The notes under the pieces are model-generated. The model made no database searches and had not been told where the DNA came from. It worked only from the letters and a program-made list of their open reading frames with translations. From positions 1 to 6,855 of the forward strand of contig JAITTA010000188.1 in NCBI GenBank assembly GCA_031287395.1: a stretch of 6,855 nucleotides of DNA, given 5' to 3'. The stretch is from Dysgonamonadaceae bacterium. GTDB taxonomy: Bacteria > Bacteroidota > Bacteroidia > Bacteroidales > Azobacteroidaceae. Of the stretch, positions 1-6,855 are shown in pieces. The position numbers and the translations under genes were made by a program. Position 1 is the first letter of the stretch; the number at the start of each line of letters is the position of its first letter.

Positions 1-2095
1 TTTTTATATTTTTCGGATATTGAGTTGTAAGTAGTGCTTTGGAAGCATCCGTAATTGTGTCTACAGGGACTTTTAATTCGTGCGAAATAGAATTGAAAAG
101 AGTCTTGTATAATCGATCGGATTCATTTGATATGCTGTTTCTCTGAGCCGCTTGTCCTAAGTATTGGTGTTCGATCGCATTGGAAATCTGAGCCAGAAAA
201 GTATCCCAGAAGATTCCGGTTTCACCTGTGAATGCTTTATTTTGCCTGACCGCTACAATACCGGGTTTGGTACGGGAACCTTTCAGAGGATAATAGGTAT
301 ATTCGCCGGAAGGTAGCGTATCGGTGAAACGTCCTGCAGTTTTAGAATGCTTGAAAACCCAGTTGGCAATTCCCATTTCGGAATCGGAAAATTTCTGACC
401 CGAAGGAAGGAATTTTTTATTGGTTAGTTGACCGCTTCCGTTCTGGATAATAAAATAAGCATCGACGGAAAAAAGTTTTTTGATGTCTTTTGTACTAGTC
501 AGAATAACTTCCTTTACACTCATGGCTCCAGATAACTCTCTGGTAAGATGAAACAGGGCATTTGTCGTTTCTTCCCGGTTGACGGCCAGTCGTTCCTGTT
601 TCCTTACTTTAGCCGTCAGGATTCCATTGAGTAAAGCAATGATGAAGAACATCATCAAAGTCAGGATATTTTGAGTTGTTCCGACATGAAATGTGAATTG
701 CGGGGGTATAAAAATGAAATTCCAGGCCAAAGCACTTAGTGTCGCTGCAAGTAAAATGGGGCCGACCCGCAGGAAACTGGCCAGGAGAGATAATACAGCC
801 AGTAAAATGAAAGATACGGATTGATAGCCTAATTCTTTAGACAAAGGGAAACACAATAAAACGGTTACAATGACAGCAAAAACAGCCGACAGGTATTCCT
901 TGAACTTGGATCTGAATTTGGGCATTATGAACCTCTGTTTCAGTTTTCGTCCGCTCGATTCGGAACCGAGTATGTAAATGTCGATATTCCCGCTTTTTTC
1001 AGTTAGTTTTTTCAGGAGGTCTTTTTTCCAAAAGGAAAATGCCGACCTTTTGTCTTTTCCAGGTTTTCCGATAACGATATGAGAGATGTTTTCCCTTCGG
1101 GCGATTGTCAGGCAGGTTTCTACCAGGTCGTTTCCTGTAGTGGTAATGACGTTTCCTCCCAATTGCCTGACCAGAGTAATATTATCGGATAATTGTTTTT
1201 TATCTTCTTCAGATAATATTTGAGGAGTTTCCACATACAAGGCTGTCCAACTGGCATCCATCGAATAAGCCATTGTTTTGGTCCATCGAACCAGTTGTGC
1301 TGATGTTGGACTTGGACCGACCAGAACTAATAAACGTGAACCGGACTTCCACGGGCCTTGGATTCGTTTTTGTTGCATGTAAGACTTCAGTTGCTTATCG
1401 ACCCGGTCGGCTACCAGTCGTAATGACATTTCCCGTAGAGCCGTGATATTTCCCTTACGGAAGAAATTTTTAACAGCTTCTTCCGAGCGTTCCGGAGTGT
1501 AAACCTTACCTTCAGCCAGGCGGACAAATAACTCATCAGGTGTGATGTCTACCAATTCCACTTCATCGGCCTGCTCAAAAATTTCGTCCGGGAGAGTTTC
1601 CCTGACGGTAATTCCTGTAATTTGGGCCACCGTGTCGGCCCGGCTTTCAAGGTGCTGTACGTTTACGGTAGTATAGACATTGATCCCGTTGTCGAGTAAT
1701 TCCTGGACATCCTGATACCGTTTGAGATGGCGGCATCCTGGAGTATTTGTATGCGCCAATTCATCAACCAATACCAGGTAAGGATGTATTTCGAGGATCT
1801 CATCCAGATCCATTTCTTCCAGGATTTTTCCTTTGTATTCTATTTTTTTTCTCGGAATAACAGTAAGTCCTTTCAACAAATCGTTGGTTTCAGGTCGGTT
1901 ATGAGACTCTACATAACCTACGGCCACATTTACTCCTTTGGACAGATCGGCTTGAGCTGTTTTGAGCATGGAGTAGGTTTTTCCAACGCCGGGAGACATC
2001 CCGAAAAATATTTTCAGCTTTCCACGTTTTTTACTTTTTTCTTCCTGTTGGAGCGAAGCAAGTAATTCATCAGGATTAAGGCGCGGATATTCCAT
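1..2095 (-). CDS. kdpD: KdpD, osmosensitive K+ channel histidine kinase (3' end cut off by the window edge)
   Basis: This is a membrane sensor histidine kinase that normally phosphorylates KdpE to switch on kdp transcription under K+ limitation. The frame is open from the ATG at 2095 to position 1, giving 698 whole codons; E. coli KdpD has 894, so the end of the dimerisation domain and the ATP-binding domain lie outside. Domains in order: KdpD N-terminal domain with Walker A GMSPGVGKT (32-40) and Walker B-like DELAHTN (111-117); a USP-like domain (about 252-377); four membrane segments (about 401-418, 424-442, 445-463, 476-495); a basic stretch after the last segment (K496, R498, K499, R502, R507); a GAF-like region (about 525-645); and an H-box SISHELKVPV with the phospho-acceptor His672. 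The residue at H+4 is Val instead of the usual Thr/Asn. The ATG lies 8 bases after the kdpC stop; an in-frame GTG two codons upstream is less likely as the start. No Shine-Dalgarno motif is seen. Identification is secure; completeness beyond position 1 is unknown. Confidence 0.96.
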   Translation of the reverse strand, partial: MEYPRLNPDELLASLQQEEKSKKRGKLKIFFGMSPGVGKTYSMLKTAQADLSKGVNVAVGYVESHNRPETNDLLKGLTVIPRKKIEYKGKILEEMDLDEILEIHPYLVLVDELAHTNTPGCRHLKRYQDVQELLDNGINVYTTVNVQHLESRADTVAQITGITVRETLPDEIFEQADEVELVDITPDELFVRLAEGKVYTPERSEEAVKNFFRKGNITALREMSLRLVADRVDKQLKSYMQQKRIQGPWKSGSRLLVLVGPSPTSAQLVRWTKTMAYSMDASWTALYVETPQILSEEDKKQLSDNITLVRQLGGNVITTTGNDLVETCLTIARRENISHIVIGKPGKDKRSAFSFWKKDLLKKLTEKSGNIDIYILGSESSGRKLKQRFIMPKFRSKFKEYLSAVFAVIVTVLLCFPLSKELGYQSVSFILLAVLSLLASFLRVGPILLAATLSALAWNFIFIPPQFTFHVGTTQNILTLMMFFIIALLNGILTAKVRKQERLAVNREETTNALFHLTRELSGAMSVKEVILTSTKDIKKLFSVDAYFIIQNGSGQLTNKKFLPSGQKFSDSEMGIANWVFKHSKTAGRFTDTLPSGEYTYYPLKGSRTKPGIVAVRQNKAFTGETGIFWDTFLAQISNAIEHQYLGQAAQRNSISNESDRLYKTLFNSISHELKVPVDTITDASKALLTTQYPKNIK

Positions 2096-2103
2096 GATCA
2101 CTT

Positions 2104-2682
2104 TTATTTTATTCCATCCAGTTGTAGATTTAACAATAAAACATTCATTTTGGTTTCACCCAACCAATTCCACAGAGGTTTTTCGGTATTATTTTCAATC
2201 AATTGTTTCAGTTTTTGTTTTTGTTCACTGGAAAAATGCCGGGCTTCAGCAATTCTTTCTACTTGTAATAAGGCCGCCTGAGGTGAAATATGAGGATCCA
2301 GTCCGCTTCCGGAAGCAAATAACATTTCCGATGGGACTACTTGGTCGGAAGGCAATTTATTTACGGCAATGAATTCTTTTTTTCTCTGAATAATTTGTTC
2401 CTGTAGTTTCTTACTCGTAAGACTGAGATTCGATGCACCGGACGGTAATGTGTTGTATCCGGAGGCAGAAGGACGGGATGTAAAATAAGCTTTGTTATCG
2501 AATTGTTGTCCGATCAGAGCGCTTCCAATTACAACCCCGTTTTTTTTCACTAACGAGCCGTTGGACTTATCATGGAAGCAAACCTGGGCAATGCCTGTAA
2601 TGAAAAGAGGATAGATAATGCCTAACAGTAAGATCATTATTCCTGATATTTTCAGAGATATAAAGATTCGTTTCATACTCAT
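2104..2682 (-). CDS. kdpC: KdpC, accessory subunit of the K+-transporting ATPase
   Basis: KdpC is the small subunit of the KdpFABC pump. In the known complex it is anchored by one helix next to KdpA, and its soluble domain lies on the periplasmic side. The 192-residue product is close to the E. coli length of 190. One N-terminal membrane segment is visible (about 12-33), followed by a soluble domain with family hallmarks: GSALIGQQF (53-61), YFTSRPSA (66-73), SGASNL (81-86) and SGSGLDPHISPQAA (124-137). The ATG used is 3 bases beyond the kdpB stop, which points to translational coupling. A second in-frame ATG at codon 3 is possible and would change little. The gene sits third in the operon, 8 bases before kdpD. 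Nothing is truncated or missing. Confidence 0.97.
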   Translation of the reverse strand: MSMKRIFISLKISGIMILLLGIIYPLFITGIAQVCFHDKSNGSLVKKNGVVIGSALIGQQFDNKAYFTSRPSASGYNTLPSGASNLSLTSKKLQEQIIQRKKEFIAVNKLPSDQVVPSEMLFASGSGLDPHISPQAALLQVERIAEARHFSSEQKQKLKQLIENNTEKPLWNWLGETKMNVLLLNLQLDGIK

Positions 2683-2685
2683 TAT

Positions 2686-4767
2686 TTAAAACAATTGTAA
2701 AATCATATCGATTAATTTGATTCCGATAAAAGGGGTTATTAGCCCTCCTAAGCCGTATATCAACAGATTACGTATAAGTGAAGTAGTAACCGGTTCTGTC
2801 CTGTATTTCACCCCTTTCAATGCCAGGGGTATAAGCAGGATGATAATCAATGCATTGAAGATCACTGCACTTAATACGGCGTTTTCGGGAGACGATAATT
2901 TCATAATATTGAGTACGGATAAAACTCCGTTTTCGGAAGTCCCGGCGTACAAAGAGACTGCTATGGCCGGAATGATCGCAAAATATTTTGCTACATCGTT
3001 GGCGATACTGAAGGTCGTTAAAGCTCCACGTGTCATCAATAATTGTTTCCCGACTTCTACCACTTCGATCAGTTTTGTCGGGTTACTATCCAGATCGACC
3101 ATATTTCCGGCTTCGCGGGCCGCTTGTGTTCCGTTGTTCATGGCGATTCCCACATCCGACTGGGCCAGAGCCGGAGCATCGTTGGTTCCGTCTCCGATCA
3201 TACCGACCAGATGTCCTTTAGCCTGTTCGTCGCGGATACGTTGTAATTTATCTTCCGGTTTGGCTTCGGCCAGGAAATCGTCAACTCCGGCTTCTGCGGC
3301 AATGGCGGCGGCGGTAAGAGGGTTATCTCCTGTTATCATAACGGTGCGGATTCCCATTTTACGTAATTGAGCAAATCGTTGTTTGATGCCTCCTTTGACG
3401 GTATCTTTCAGGTGGATAATTCCCAAAACATGGTTGTCTTCAGCCACAATCAGGGGAGTTGCTCCCATTTGCGCCAGTTCTTTGGCTTTTTCTTCTGTTT
3501 GCTTTGGAAAATAACCGTTGTTATTCAGAATAAATGAACGGATGGCTTCTACTGATCCCTTCCTGATTTGCTTGCGTTTTCCGGAAATACGGATGTCCAC
3601 GCCGCTCATACGGGTTTGAGCTGTAAAAGGAACAAAGTCGGCATCCATTTTTGTCAGGTCCTGTTTGCGAATACCGTATTTTTCTTTTGCCAAAACCACA
3701 ACGGACCGGCCTTCCGGGGTTTCGTCACTGAGGGATGAAAGTTGAGCGGCATTTGCTAATGTAATCAGGTCTATATTTTCAGCCGGAATAAATTCATGAG
3801 CCATCCTGTTCCCGAAAGTAATAGTTCCTGTTTTATCCAGCAGAAGTACATCTACATCGCCTGCAGCTTCAATTGCATGGCCACTTGTCGCAATCACATT
3901 CCGTTTCATCAATCGGTCCATTCCGCTGATACCGATGGCGCTTAACAGTCCTCCGATAGTTGTCGGGATAAGGCAAACCAACAAGGCGATCAGTACCGGC
4001 AATGTGAGGTTTTGAGACAATGGCAAGCCGGAAGCTTTCAGACTGTATCCGAAGAAGGCCGGTAAAGTTGCCACAGCGATAATGAAAATAACAGATAAGG
4101 AGATCAGAAGAATTGTCAGGGCGATTTCATTCGGCGTTTTTTTACGTTGAGCGCCTTCTACCAATGAAATCATCCGGTCTATAAATGTGTTTCCGGCATC
4201 AGAGGTTATCTTAATAATCATCCGGTCGCTGAGAACTTTTGTCCCTCCGGTGACTGCATTACGATCACCTCCGCTTTCACGGATAACAGGGGCCGATTCT
4301 CCCGTAATTGCCGATTCATCGACACTGGCAATCCCTTCGATAATTTCTCCGTCGGAAGGAATGGTATCTCCCGCTTCGCAGATCACGATATCGTCTTTTT
4401 TAAGTAAAGATGCTGCAATCATTTCTTCTTTTCCATCGGTTAATTTTCGTGCTTTGGTTTGTGAGCGGTTGGCCTTGAGGCTTTCAGCTTGTGCTTTTCC
4501 CCTTCCTTCAGCAATACTCTCCGAAAAATTGGCAAACAAAACGGTAATCCAGAGCCATAAAGATAATTGAAAATGGAAAATGGAAAAACAATGTTCGACG
4601 TTAGCTAATTGAGAATTGAAGATGGTTATGATAGAGGTAACTACAGCTCCCAGAGCTACAATGAAAATGACGGGATTTTTAATTAAACTGTGTGGATTCA
4701 ATTTTATAAAAGCCCCTTTTACAGCTTCCAGAAGTATTTTCCTGTCTATAAATTTATGATTTGTCAT
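2686..4767 (-). CDS. kdpB: KdpB, P-type ATPase catalytic subunit of the K+ pump
   Basis: KdpB hydrolyses ATP and drives K+ translocation in the KdpFABC complex of the cytoplasmic membrane. The product has 693 residues (E. coli 682). Features in order: membrane helices at about 32-50 and 66-84, the latter running into the conserved NFSESIAEGRGKAQ; actuator motif TGES (155-158); helices at about 216-242 and 256-280, the latter with CLIPTT (Pro268); phosphorylation motif DKTGT with Asp311; nucleotide-binding residues Phe381 (FTAQTRMSG) and Lys403 (KGS); MITGDN; hinge motif GDGTNDAPA (525-533, Asp526 and Asp530); and IANDVAKYF with Asp591 and Lys594, equivalent to E. coli Asp583 and Lys586 on the ion path. 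Ser158 corresponds to E. coli Ser162, reported as an inhibitory phosphorylation site. All catalytic residues checked are intact, so an active pump is expected. The start ATG is 17 bases after the kdpA stop, in an A/T-rich stretch without a Shine-Dalgarno motif. Confidence 0.98.
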   Translation of the reverse strand: MTNHKFIDRKILLEAVKGAFIKLNPHSLIKNPVIFIVALGAVVTSIITIFNSQLANVEHCFSIFHFQLSLWLWITVLFANFSESIAEGRGKAQAESLKANRSQTKARKLTDGKEEMIAASLLKKDDIVICEAGDTIPSDGEIIEGIASVDESAITGESAPVIRESGGDRNAVTGGTKVLSDRMIIKITSDAGNTFIDRMISLVEGAQRKKTPNEIALTILLISLSVIFIIAVATLPAFFGYSLKASGLPLSQNLTLPVLIALLVCLIPTTIGGLLSAIGISGMDRLMKRNVIATSGHAIEAAGDVDVLLLDKTGTITFGNRMAHEFIPAENIDLITLANAAQLSSLSDETPEGRSVVVLAKEKYGIRKQDLTKMDADFVPFTAQTRMSGVDIRISGKRKQIRKGSVEAIRSFILNNNGYFPKQTEEKAKELAQMGATPLIVAEDNHVLGIIHLKDTVKGGIKQRFAQLRKMGIRTVMITGDNPLTAAAIAAEAGVDDFLAEAKPEDKLQRIRDEQAKGHLVGMIGDGTNDAPALAQSDVGIAMNNGTQAAREAGNMVDLDSNPTKLIEVVEVGKQLLMTRGALTTFSIANDVAKYFAIIPAIAVSLYAGTSENGVLSVLNIMKLSSPENAVLSAVIFNALIIILLIPLALKGVKYRTEPVTTSLIRNLLIYGLGGLITPFIGIKLIDMILQLF

Positions 4768-4770
4768 TTT

Positions 4771-4790
4771 AATGTTAATAAATGTTAAAA
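4771..4790. repeat. 10-bp tandem repeat at the kdpA-kdpB junction
   Basis: Two adjacent 10-mers, AATGTTAATA and AATGTTAAAA, match at nine of ten positions. They cover most of the 17-base kdpA-kdpB gap and the kdpA stop codon. The stretch supplies the A/T-rich, probably unstructured region before the kdpB ATG. It may be simple low-complexity sequence with no function of its own. Confidence 0.5.
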
Positions 4791-6470
4791 TAAAATACCG
4801 TTCTGTAATAAAAAGTGTTCGGCAACAGGTCCTAGTGATAGAACGGGGAAAAAGGTCAATCCTCCTACAATCAGTATGATGGCAATCAATAATCCTCCGA
4901 AAAGCCAGTTATCTGTGCGGAAAGTTCCCTGGGAGACAGGTGTTATTTTTTTTTGTCCCAGATTGCCTGCAATGGCCAGAACCGGAATGATGACACCGAA
5001 TCGTCCTATTAACATTCCTACAGCAGTCAGGATATTATAAAAAATAGAGTGGACGTTCAGGCCGGCAAAGCTACTTCCATTATTTCCTGCAGTAGAACCG
5101 AAAGCATAAAGAATTTCGGAAAGTCCGTGCGGACCGGTGTTATTCAGGCCGGATAATCCTGCCGGGATACAACAGGCGATGGCTGAAAATATCAGGATAA
5201 CAATGGCTGGAGCCAATACTGCGAGCATACACATTTTAATCTCGAAGGCTTCGATTTTTTTTCCAAGAAACTCCGGTGTCCGTCCAACCATCAAACCGGC
5301 AATAAACACGGTTAATATGACAAAGATGATCATACTGTACATTCCGGCTCCTACACCTCCGAAAATGACTTCTCCGATCATCATATTGACCATGGCAACC
5401 ATGCCGGATAAAGGAGATAAACTATCGTGCATAGTGTTGACCGAACCACTGGAAGCTGCAGTCGTTACTTCAGACCAGAGAACACTACCGGCAATACCGT
5501 TACGGGTTTCTTTTCCTTCCATGTAGGACAGGTTTCCCCAGATTTCCGATGGTTGATATTCCGAATACAGGGATATAGCCAGGCCGCTCAGAAAGAGAAT
5601 AGACATAACGGCAAATAGTACCCGGCCTTGTCCCGGGGATTTTACCATTTTACTATAAGTAAAAGTCAATGAAACAGGAATGAGAAGGATGGCAAACAGT
5701 TCCAAAAAATTAGAAAACGGAGTTGGGTTTTCCAATGGATGAGCGCTGTTGGTGTTAAAAAATCCTCCGCCATTTGTTCCCAATTGCTTGATTGCGATTT
5801 GGGATGCGGCCGGACCTTGCGGAATGATTTGGGTGACCCCTTCCAGGGTTATTGCTTCTGTATAAGGATTGATGTTTTGAACAACGCCTTCTCCTGCCAG
5901 TAAAACAGCCCAAATGATAGATAAAGGTAAAAGGATGTAGAGAACGGAACGGGTTAAATCCACCCAGAAATTACCGATGGATTGGACGGTCTGTCCTGTA
6001 ATTCCTCTTACCAACGCTGCGAAAACCGCTATTCCTGTTGCCGCACTGACAAAATTCTGAACGGTAAGTCCGATCATCTGGCTGAAATAACTCAATCCGG
6101 TTTCTCCTGCGTAACTTTGCCAGTTGGTATTAGTCACAAAACTGATGGAGGTATTCAATGCGGTATGCCAGTTCATGTTGTCTACATGCTGCGGATTGAA
6201 CGGTAACCATCGTTGTGTCGATAAAAGGATAAAAAGAATGACAAATCCAAAGAAATGAAACGTCAGCAATGCTAAGCAATATTTTTTGAAATCCATTGAT
6301 TCAGAAAAATTTACAGAAGATAATTTATATATGACTTTTTCCGGTTTTCCGAATATGGGAAGCATAAAATGTTTTTGTCCATCCAATACTTTGTATATAT
6401 AATTGCCTAAAAATGGGGCAACTACAATAAGTAAAAAGGTAAACGGCAATACGGTTCTTAAAATTTCCAT
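4785..6470 (-). CDS. kdpA: KdpA, K+-binding and translocating subunit
   Basis: KdpA is the K+-selective subunit of the Kdp pump, an integral membrane protein related to the Trk/Ktr/HKT superfamily. It provides the selectivity filter from which K+ passes through a tunnel to KdpB. The product has 561 residues (E. coli 557) and many hydrophobic helices, starting with one at about 8-26. All four pore-loop motifs are present: TNTNWQSYAGE (113-123), GTNGGGFFNTNS (231-242), TTAASSGSVNTMHDS (336-350) and GSTAGNNGSSFAGL (458-471). Gly231 to Gly236 contain the glycine filter known to set K+ selectivity. From memory, the fourth loop differs slightly from the E. coli form (AGNNGSS here against ANNNGSA). 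The ATG at 6470 gives the expected N-terminus and lies about 20 bases after a likely transcription start. It is the first structural gene of the operon; no kdpF ORF precedes it. Confidence 0.98.
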   Translation of the reverse strand: MEILRTVLPFTFLLIVVAPFLGNYIYKVLDGQKHFMLPIFGKPEKVIYKLSSVNFSESMDFKKYCLALLTFHFFGFVILFILLSTQRWLPFNPQHVDNMNWHTALNTSISFVTNTNWQSYAGETGLSYFSQMIGLTVQNFVSAATGIAVFAALVRGITGQTVQSIGNFWVDLTRSVLYILLPLSIIWAVLLAGEGVVQNINPYTEAITLEGVTQIIPQGPAASQIAIKQLGTNGGGFFNTNSAHPLENPTPFSNFLELFAILLIPVSLTFTYSKMVKSPGQGRVLFAVMSILFLSGLAISLYSEYQPSEIWGNLSYMEGKETRNGIAGSVLWSEVTTAASSGSVNTMHDSLSPLSGMVAMVNMMIGEVIFGGVGAGMYSMIIFVILTVFIAGLMVGRTPEFLGKKIEAFEIKMCMLAVLAPAIVILIFSAIACCIPAGLSGLNNTGPHGLSEILYAFGSTAGNNGSSFAGLNVHSIFYNILTAVGMLIGRFGVIIPVLAIAGNLGQKKITPVSQGTFRTDNWLFGGLLIAIILIVGGLTFFPVLSLGPVAEHFLLQNGILF

Positions 6471-6494
6471 TGCTGTAATGTTCTGTTATTGTTG

Positions 6495-6502
6495 CAAAGG
6501 TA
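6495..6502 (-). promoter_or_regulatory. Bacteroidota-type -7 promoter element for the kdp operon
   Basis: On the minus strand this reads TACCTTTG, a perfect match to the Bacteroidota -7 consensus TAnnTTTG, followed by CA as is common. It predicts a transcription start near 6488-6491 and a leader of about 20 bases before the kdpA ATG. No convincing TTTG-like -33 element is found 19-21 bases upstream, where the sequence is G- and A-rich. A poor -33 box is compatible with a promoter that needs an activator such as KdpE, but this is inference. Confidence 0.7.
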
Positions 6503-6633
6503 GGAAAAATTCTTTTTTAAACCCCTAAAAAACAGGTTTTTGCTCAAAGGAAAGTGTAAATGGGTAACGATATAGAAATGAGCGGACTTCTTTTCGCTGC
6601 TGCGCTTTACCATTGTTTCAAATAACTCAAAGA

Positions 6634-6641
6634 CAAAAGTA
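6634..6641 (-). promoter_or_regulatory. Possible second -7 element upstream of kdpA
   Basis: On the minus strand this reads TACTTTTG, which also fits TAnnTTTG. A TTGT sequence stands 19 bases upstream as a partial -33 match. A start near 6628 would give a leader of about 160 bases before kdpA, or a short separate transcript. In AT-rich DNA such matches arise by chance, so this is weaker than the element next to kdpA. Confidence 0.35.
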
Positions 6642-6671
6642 TAAAACTTTCTTGAAATTAACAAGCAGTAT

Positions 6672-6692
6672 ATGTTTTTTTATTTCAAACAT
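6672..6692 (-). terminator. Weak hairpin after the sugar-nucleotide gene, possible terminator
   Basis: On the minus strand, ATGTTT and AAACAT form a 6-bp stem around a 9-base loop, 8 bases after the stop codon of the upstream gene. The stem is A/T-rich and is not followed by a clear U-tract, so it would be a poor intrinsic terminator. It is listed because of its position between two functionally unrelated genes on the same strand. Confidence 0.2.
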
Positions 6693-6699
6693 TTATAAA

Positions 6700-6855
6700 T
6701 CAACGATATAATGTAAAATATCCTATCGTTTTTTTCAATCCTTCTTCCAACTGAATTTTCGGTTGCCAATCCAAAATCTGCTTTGCCAATGAAATATCAG
6801 GTTGCCGTTGTTGCGGGTCGTCTTGAACAGCCGGTAGAAAGATAATTTTTGATTT
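6700..6855 (-). CDS. C-terminal end of an NDP-sugar epimerase/decarboxylase, probably UDP-glucuronate decarboxylase (5' part outside the window)
   Basis: A frame open from the right window edge ends in TGA at 6702-6700 and encodes the last 51 residues of a protein. The segment DDPQQRQPDISLAKQILDW, followed by QPKIQLEEGLKKTI and an aromatic pair, is the typical C-terminus of extended short-chain dehydrogenases acting on nucleotide sugars. The DDPxxRxPDIxxAK pattern is especially close to UDP-glucuronate decarboxylase, which makes UDP-xylose; a UDP-glucose 4-epimerase or dTDP-glucose dehydratase relative is the main alternative. The Rossmann fold and the YxxxK catalytic pair lie beyond the edge and cannot be checked. 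It is unrelated in function to the kdp genes and ends 229 bases before kdpA; it probably belongs to a polysaccharide or nucleotide-sugar locus to the right. Confidence 0.8.
   Translation of the reverse strand, partial: KSKIIFLPAVQDDPQQRQPDISLAKQILDWQPKIQLEEGLKKTIGYFTLYR

Noticed and set aside
1727..2065. 112-codon plus-strand open frame opposite the start of kdpD
   Set aside because: It is fully antisense to the KdpD N-terminal domain, whose motifs are clear; the plus-strand product is low-complexity and Phe/Ser-rich with no known motif.
2717..3370. 217-codon plus-strand open frame opposite kdpB
   Set aside because: It lies entirely antisense to the strongly conserved kdpB, including its GDGTNDAP region. 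The translation has no recognisable domain and is a codon-bias shadow.
4187..4570. 127-codon plus-strand open frame opposite kdpB
   Set aside because: It is antisense to the actuator-domain part of kdpB and resembles no family; other plus-strand frames opposite kdpA (5137-5526, 5427-5618, 5982-6206) and kdpB/kdpC are rejected for the same reason.
6519..6539. AAACC/GGTTT inverted repeat upstream of the kdpA -7 box
   Set aside because: The stem is only 5 bp with an 11-base loop, and on the minus strand it is followed by an A-rich stretch instead of a U-tract, so it does not qualify as a terminator or attenuator.
6458..6664. 68-codon minus-strand ORF overlapping the kdpA start
   Set aside because: It runs through the best kdpA promoter element, overlaps kdpA in another frame, and its product has no recognisable motif or membrane helix. 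It is kept only as a possibility under the upstream-region finding.
1..6855. Search for tRNA or rRNA genes, CRISPR repeats, insertion sequences or other mobile-element traces
   Set aside because: Almost the whole window is accounted for by tightly packed kdp genes. I saw no spaced repeats, terminal inverted repeats, transposase motifs or RNA-gene signatures.

Overview
The window carries a minus-strand potassium-uptake operon, kdpA-kdpB-kdpC-kdpD, from a member of the Bacteroidota, probably order Bacteroidales. The phylum assignment rests on three observations: a TAnnTTTG-type -7 promoter element (TACCTTTG) just upstream of kdpA, A/T-rich start regions without Shine-Dalgarno motifs, and moderately AT-rich DNA. 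The genus cannot be fixed from the sequence alone.

Layout in transcription order (right to left): positions 6700-6855 hold the last 51 codons of an NDP-sugar short-chain dehydrogenase, most like UDP-glucuronate decarboxylase. A 229-base gap (6471-6699) follows, with a weak terminator-like hairpin, one strong and one weaker -7 box, and a doubtful 68-codon ORF. Then come kdpA (4785-6470), kdpB (2686-4767), kdpC (2104-2682) and kdpD (from 2095 leftwards). kdpD runs off the window at position 1 after 698 codons, just past its phospho-acceptor histidine. Gaps between the kdp genes are 17, 3 and 8 bases, so they are very likely co-transcribed.

KdpA (K+-selective channel-like subunit), KdpB (P-type ATPase) and KdpC (single-span accessory subunit) form the high-affinity KdpFABC K+ pump of the inner membrane. 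KdpD is the membrane histidine kinase that usually senses K+ limitation or osmotic state and controls kdp transcription. Its partner KdpE would be expected left of position 1 or elsewhere, and no kdpF is visible. All three structural genes are full length with the catalytic motifs checked intact.

I found no novel system here: this is an ordinary Kdp locus. The points most worth a second look are a valine at the H+4 position of the KdpD H-box, where Thr or Asn normally supports phosphatase activity, the organisation of the kdpA upstream region, and a USP-domain motif in KdpD that partly resembles the c-di-AMP-binding signature of Firmicutes KdpD.
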